DNA of 64,000 nucleotides. Origin: Lycorma delicatula (lineage: Eukaryota > Arthropoda > Insecta > Hemiptera > Fulgoridae). Positions 62,713 through 64,000 of this stretch are shown here, piece after piece; within the stretch, counting starts at the first letter, position 1, and every line of letters begins with the position of its first letter. Where the stretch lies: contig NC_134456.1 of NCBI RefSeq assembly GCF_047948215.1, forward strand, positions 66,552,029-66,616,028. Direction: 5' to 3'. Made by a program: the position numbers and the translations under genes. The notes beneath the pieces were generated by a model. The model worked only from the letters and a program-made list of their open reading frames with translations, was not told where the DNA came from and ran no database searches.

Positions 62713-63006
62713 ATTTTGGATTTTGAGCTTTTTTGGGCACTTTTTGTTCAGTAGATTGCAATCGAAAAGAGAGCTGTACAATTAGATGTTACAGCAGTCC
62801 TAAATCTAGAATTTCAGCATCCTTCGGCTAGCCATTTTTGGATTATGCGAGATACATACGTACATACAGAAATCACGCTGAAAATAGTCAAAATGGATTC
62901 AGGGATGGTCAAAATGAATATTTATTTTATTTATATTTGTTGAAATCTGAAAACTGAAATTTTTCGCGATCACAATACTTCCTTTACTTCGTACTAGCAA
63001 GTAAAA
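62713..63006 (+). repeat. Dispersed repeat D, copy 3, 3' part only
   Basis: It starts within the block TTGGATTTTGAGCTTTTTTG and runs through TGCGAGATACATACGTAC, GTCAAAATGGATTCAGGGAT and TTTTTCGCGATCACAATAC to a terminal CTTCCTTTACTTCGTAC...AAGTAAAAG. About 400 bases of the 5' part are missing. A short TTTATTTTATTTATA insertion is seen relative to the other copies. Confidence 0.72.
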
Positions 63007-64000
63007 GCATGAACATGATAACCGATACGAGTAATATCGCTTTGTTAGGCATTTTTCATTAGTATATAAAAACTATTTTTAAGATTAAATATTCATTAAT
63101 TGACACAATTATAATGTTTTTAATATTACGGAAAATGAATTCGCCAGTTTTGTTCTTCAACAGCAAGCCAACTTCCGTTGACTTTATAAAAAAATAAATT
63201 GTTTTCCATCCATGTTTAATCAGATGACGCAGGCTACAATCATATGTTTTACTCTTTTCTCATCAAGAAAATTTGCAACCTCCATTTTTCCGTTTACATT
63301 CAATCAGATGCAGAAGCTATCAGAGATAGCTAAAAAATAATTGGATGTATCAAAACATTATTTTGAAAAATTGTTTAATAAATTATACCAATAAATATAA
63401 TAGAATATGTATTAAATAATTATTAAAAAAAAAAATTAATTAAAGGTAAATATATATATAATAATTATTTTTGCCGGGAAAATCGACAATTTTCTTTATT
63501 TTTTTAAAATCAGAATTTAAAAAAGATAAAGCACAAACTTAAATTGTATTTTTGGAATAATACTCGTACAACCAGAGCTTCCGTTAAAAGAATTGACAAA
63601 ATTACTAGCAATCAATGGAAAGTCTTTGAAATATCAGTTAAAAATCACTAGTTGAGGTTATTGTTCGATAATTCTAATTTTAAAGTACCTTGATGTCAGC
63701 CGTGAATATAATTTGTCCACTAAAAATTATAATATCCATTTTGTGAAAGGTTTGAATTAGAATTGTTGATCGTAAATTAAGGATTAAAAAAAATTAAAAT
63801 TTTATCATTGATTCAGTCTATATTGTAATTTTATAACCTTAAAAATGTAACCACAAAAATCAATTGAAATAAAATAAATGCAATTTAATCATTATCCTTA
63901 TCTGTGATGCATCGTGGCTGAAGAAAAAGAGAACGGTTTGGATATAAATTTTGTTTCTTAGTTTAATTAGGGAATAAAGAGATAGTAGAAGTAAACCAAT

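Larger units (their letters stand above)
50551..64000. other. 5' flank of the cuticle gene, no supported gene
   Basis: This is AT-rich DNA carrying a SINE-like piece (52590-52690), possible relic reading frames (57240-58000 and 61566-61859), two more copies of the dispersed repeat (58299-59001 and 62713-63006), a composite SINE cluster (60430-60932), a Z-DNA-prone tract (61143-61163), a tRNA-like SINE head (62285-62370) and a 26-base palindrome (62415-62440). In 50900-52580, 52700-57200, 59010-60420 and 63010-64000 I see nothing that I can name. Confidence 0.65.

Noticed and set aside
1..64000. CRISPR array, prokaryotic operon, rRNA or intact tRNA genes
   Set aside because: No regularly spaced identical repeats, no Shine-Dalgarno-linked gene chains, no rRNA-like blocks, and all tRNA-like sequences are attached to SINE bodies or degraded.

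Overview
This window looks like nuclear DNA of an insect with a large, very AT-rich genome. A hemipteran, perhaps one of the planthopper, leafhopper or spittlebug lineages, is my best guess from the gene type, the huge introns and the repeat style, but the order is an inference. There is no operon structure, CRISPR array, rRNA gene or intact tRNA gene, and nothing bacterial.

Only one real gene can be supported. It is a minus-strand cuticular protein of the Rebers-Riddiford (chitin_bind_4) family, of the kind often annotated pro-resilin-like, and it spans about 45.7 kb. Three exons were assembled by hand. Exon 1 (coding 50194-50183) encodes four residues and sits just downstream of a TATA box. 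Exon 2 (24668-24387) encodes the rest of the signal peptide and a proline-rich linker. Exon 3 (4835-4521) encodes the chitin-binding domain and a YGPP-containing tail. All junctions are phase 0 with GT/AG borders, giving a 202-residue secreted protein. The introns are 25,514 and 19,551 bases, so about 1.3 percent of the locus is coding.

Everything else is non-coding and mostly repeat-derived. Positions 1-4290 are the 3' flank. Intron 2 (4836-24386) holds a SINE, a decayed LINE 3' end and microsatellites. Intron 1 (24669-50182) holds SINEs, candidate miniature DNA elements, a 690-base dispersed repeat and several GC-elevated islands without a recognisable gene. The 5' flank (50300-64000) holds a compact promoter-proximal region, a second and third copy of the dispersed repeat, a composite SINE cluster and short relic reading frames. 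Many perfect short hairpins occur, and at least two look like template-switch insertions.

I found no convincing new multi-gene system. The points most worth a second look are the reconstructed split gene with its micro-exon and promoter, the paired E2F-like sites in an intronic GC island, the template-switch palindromes, and the terminal-inverted-repeat elements.
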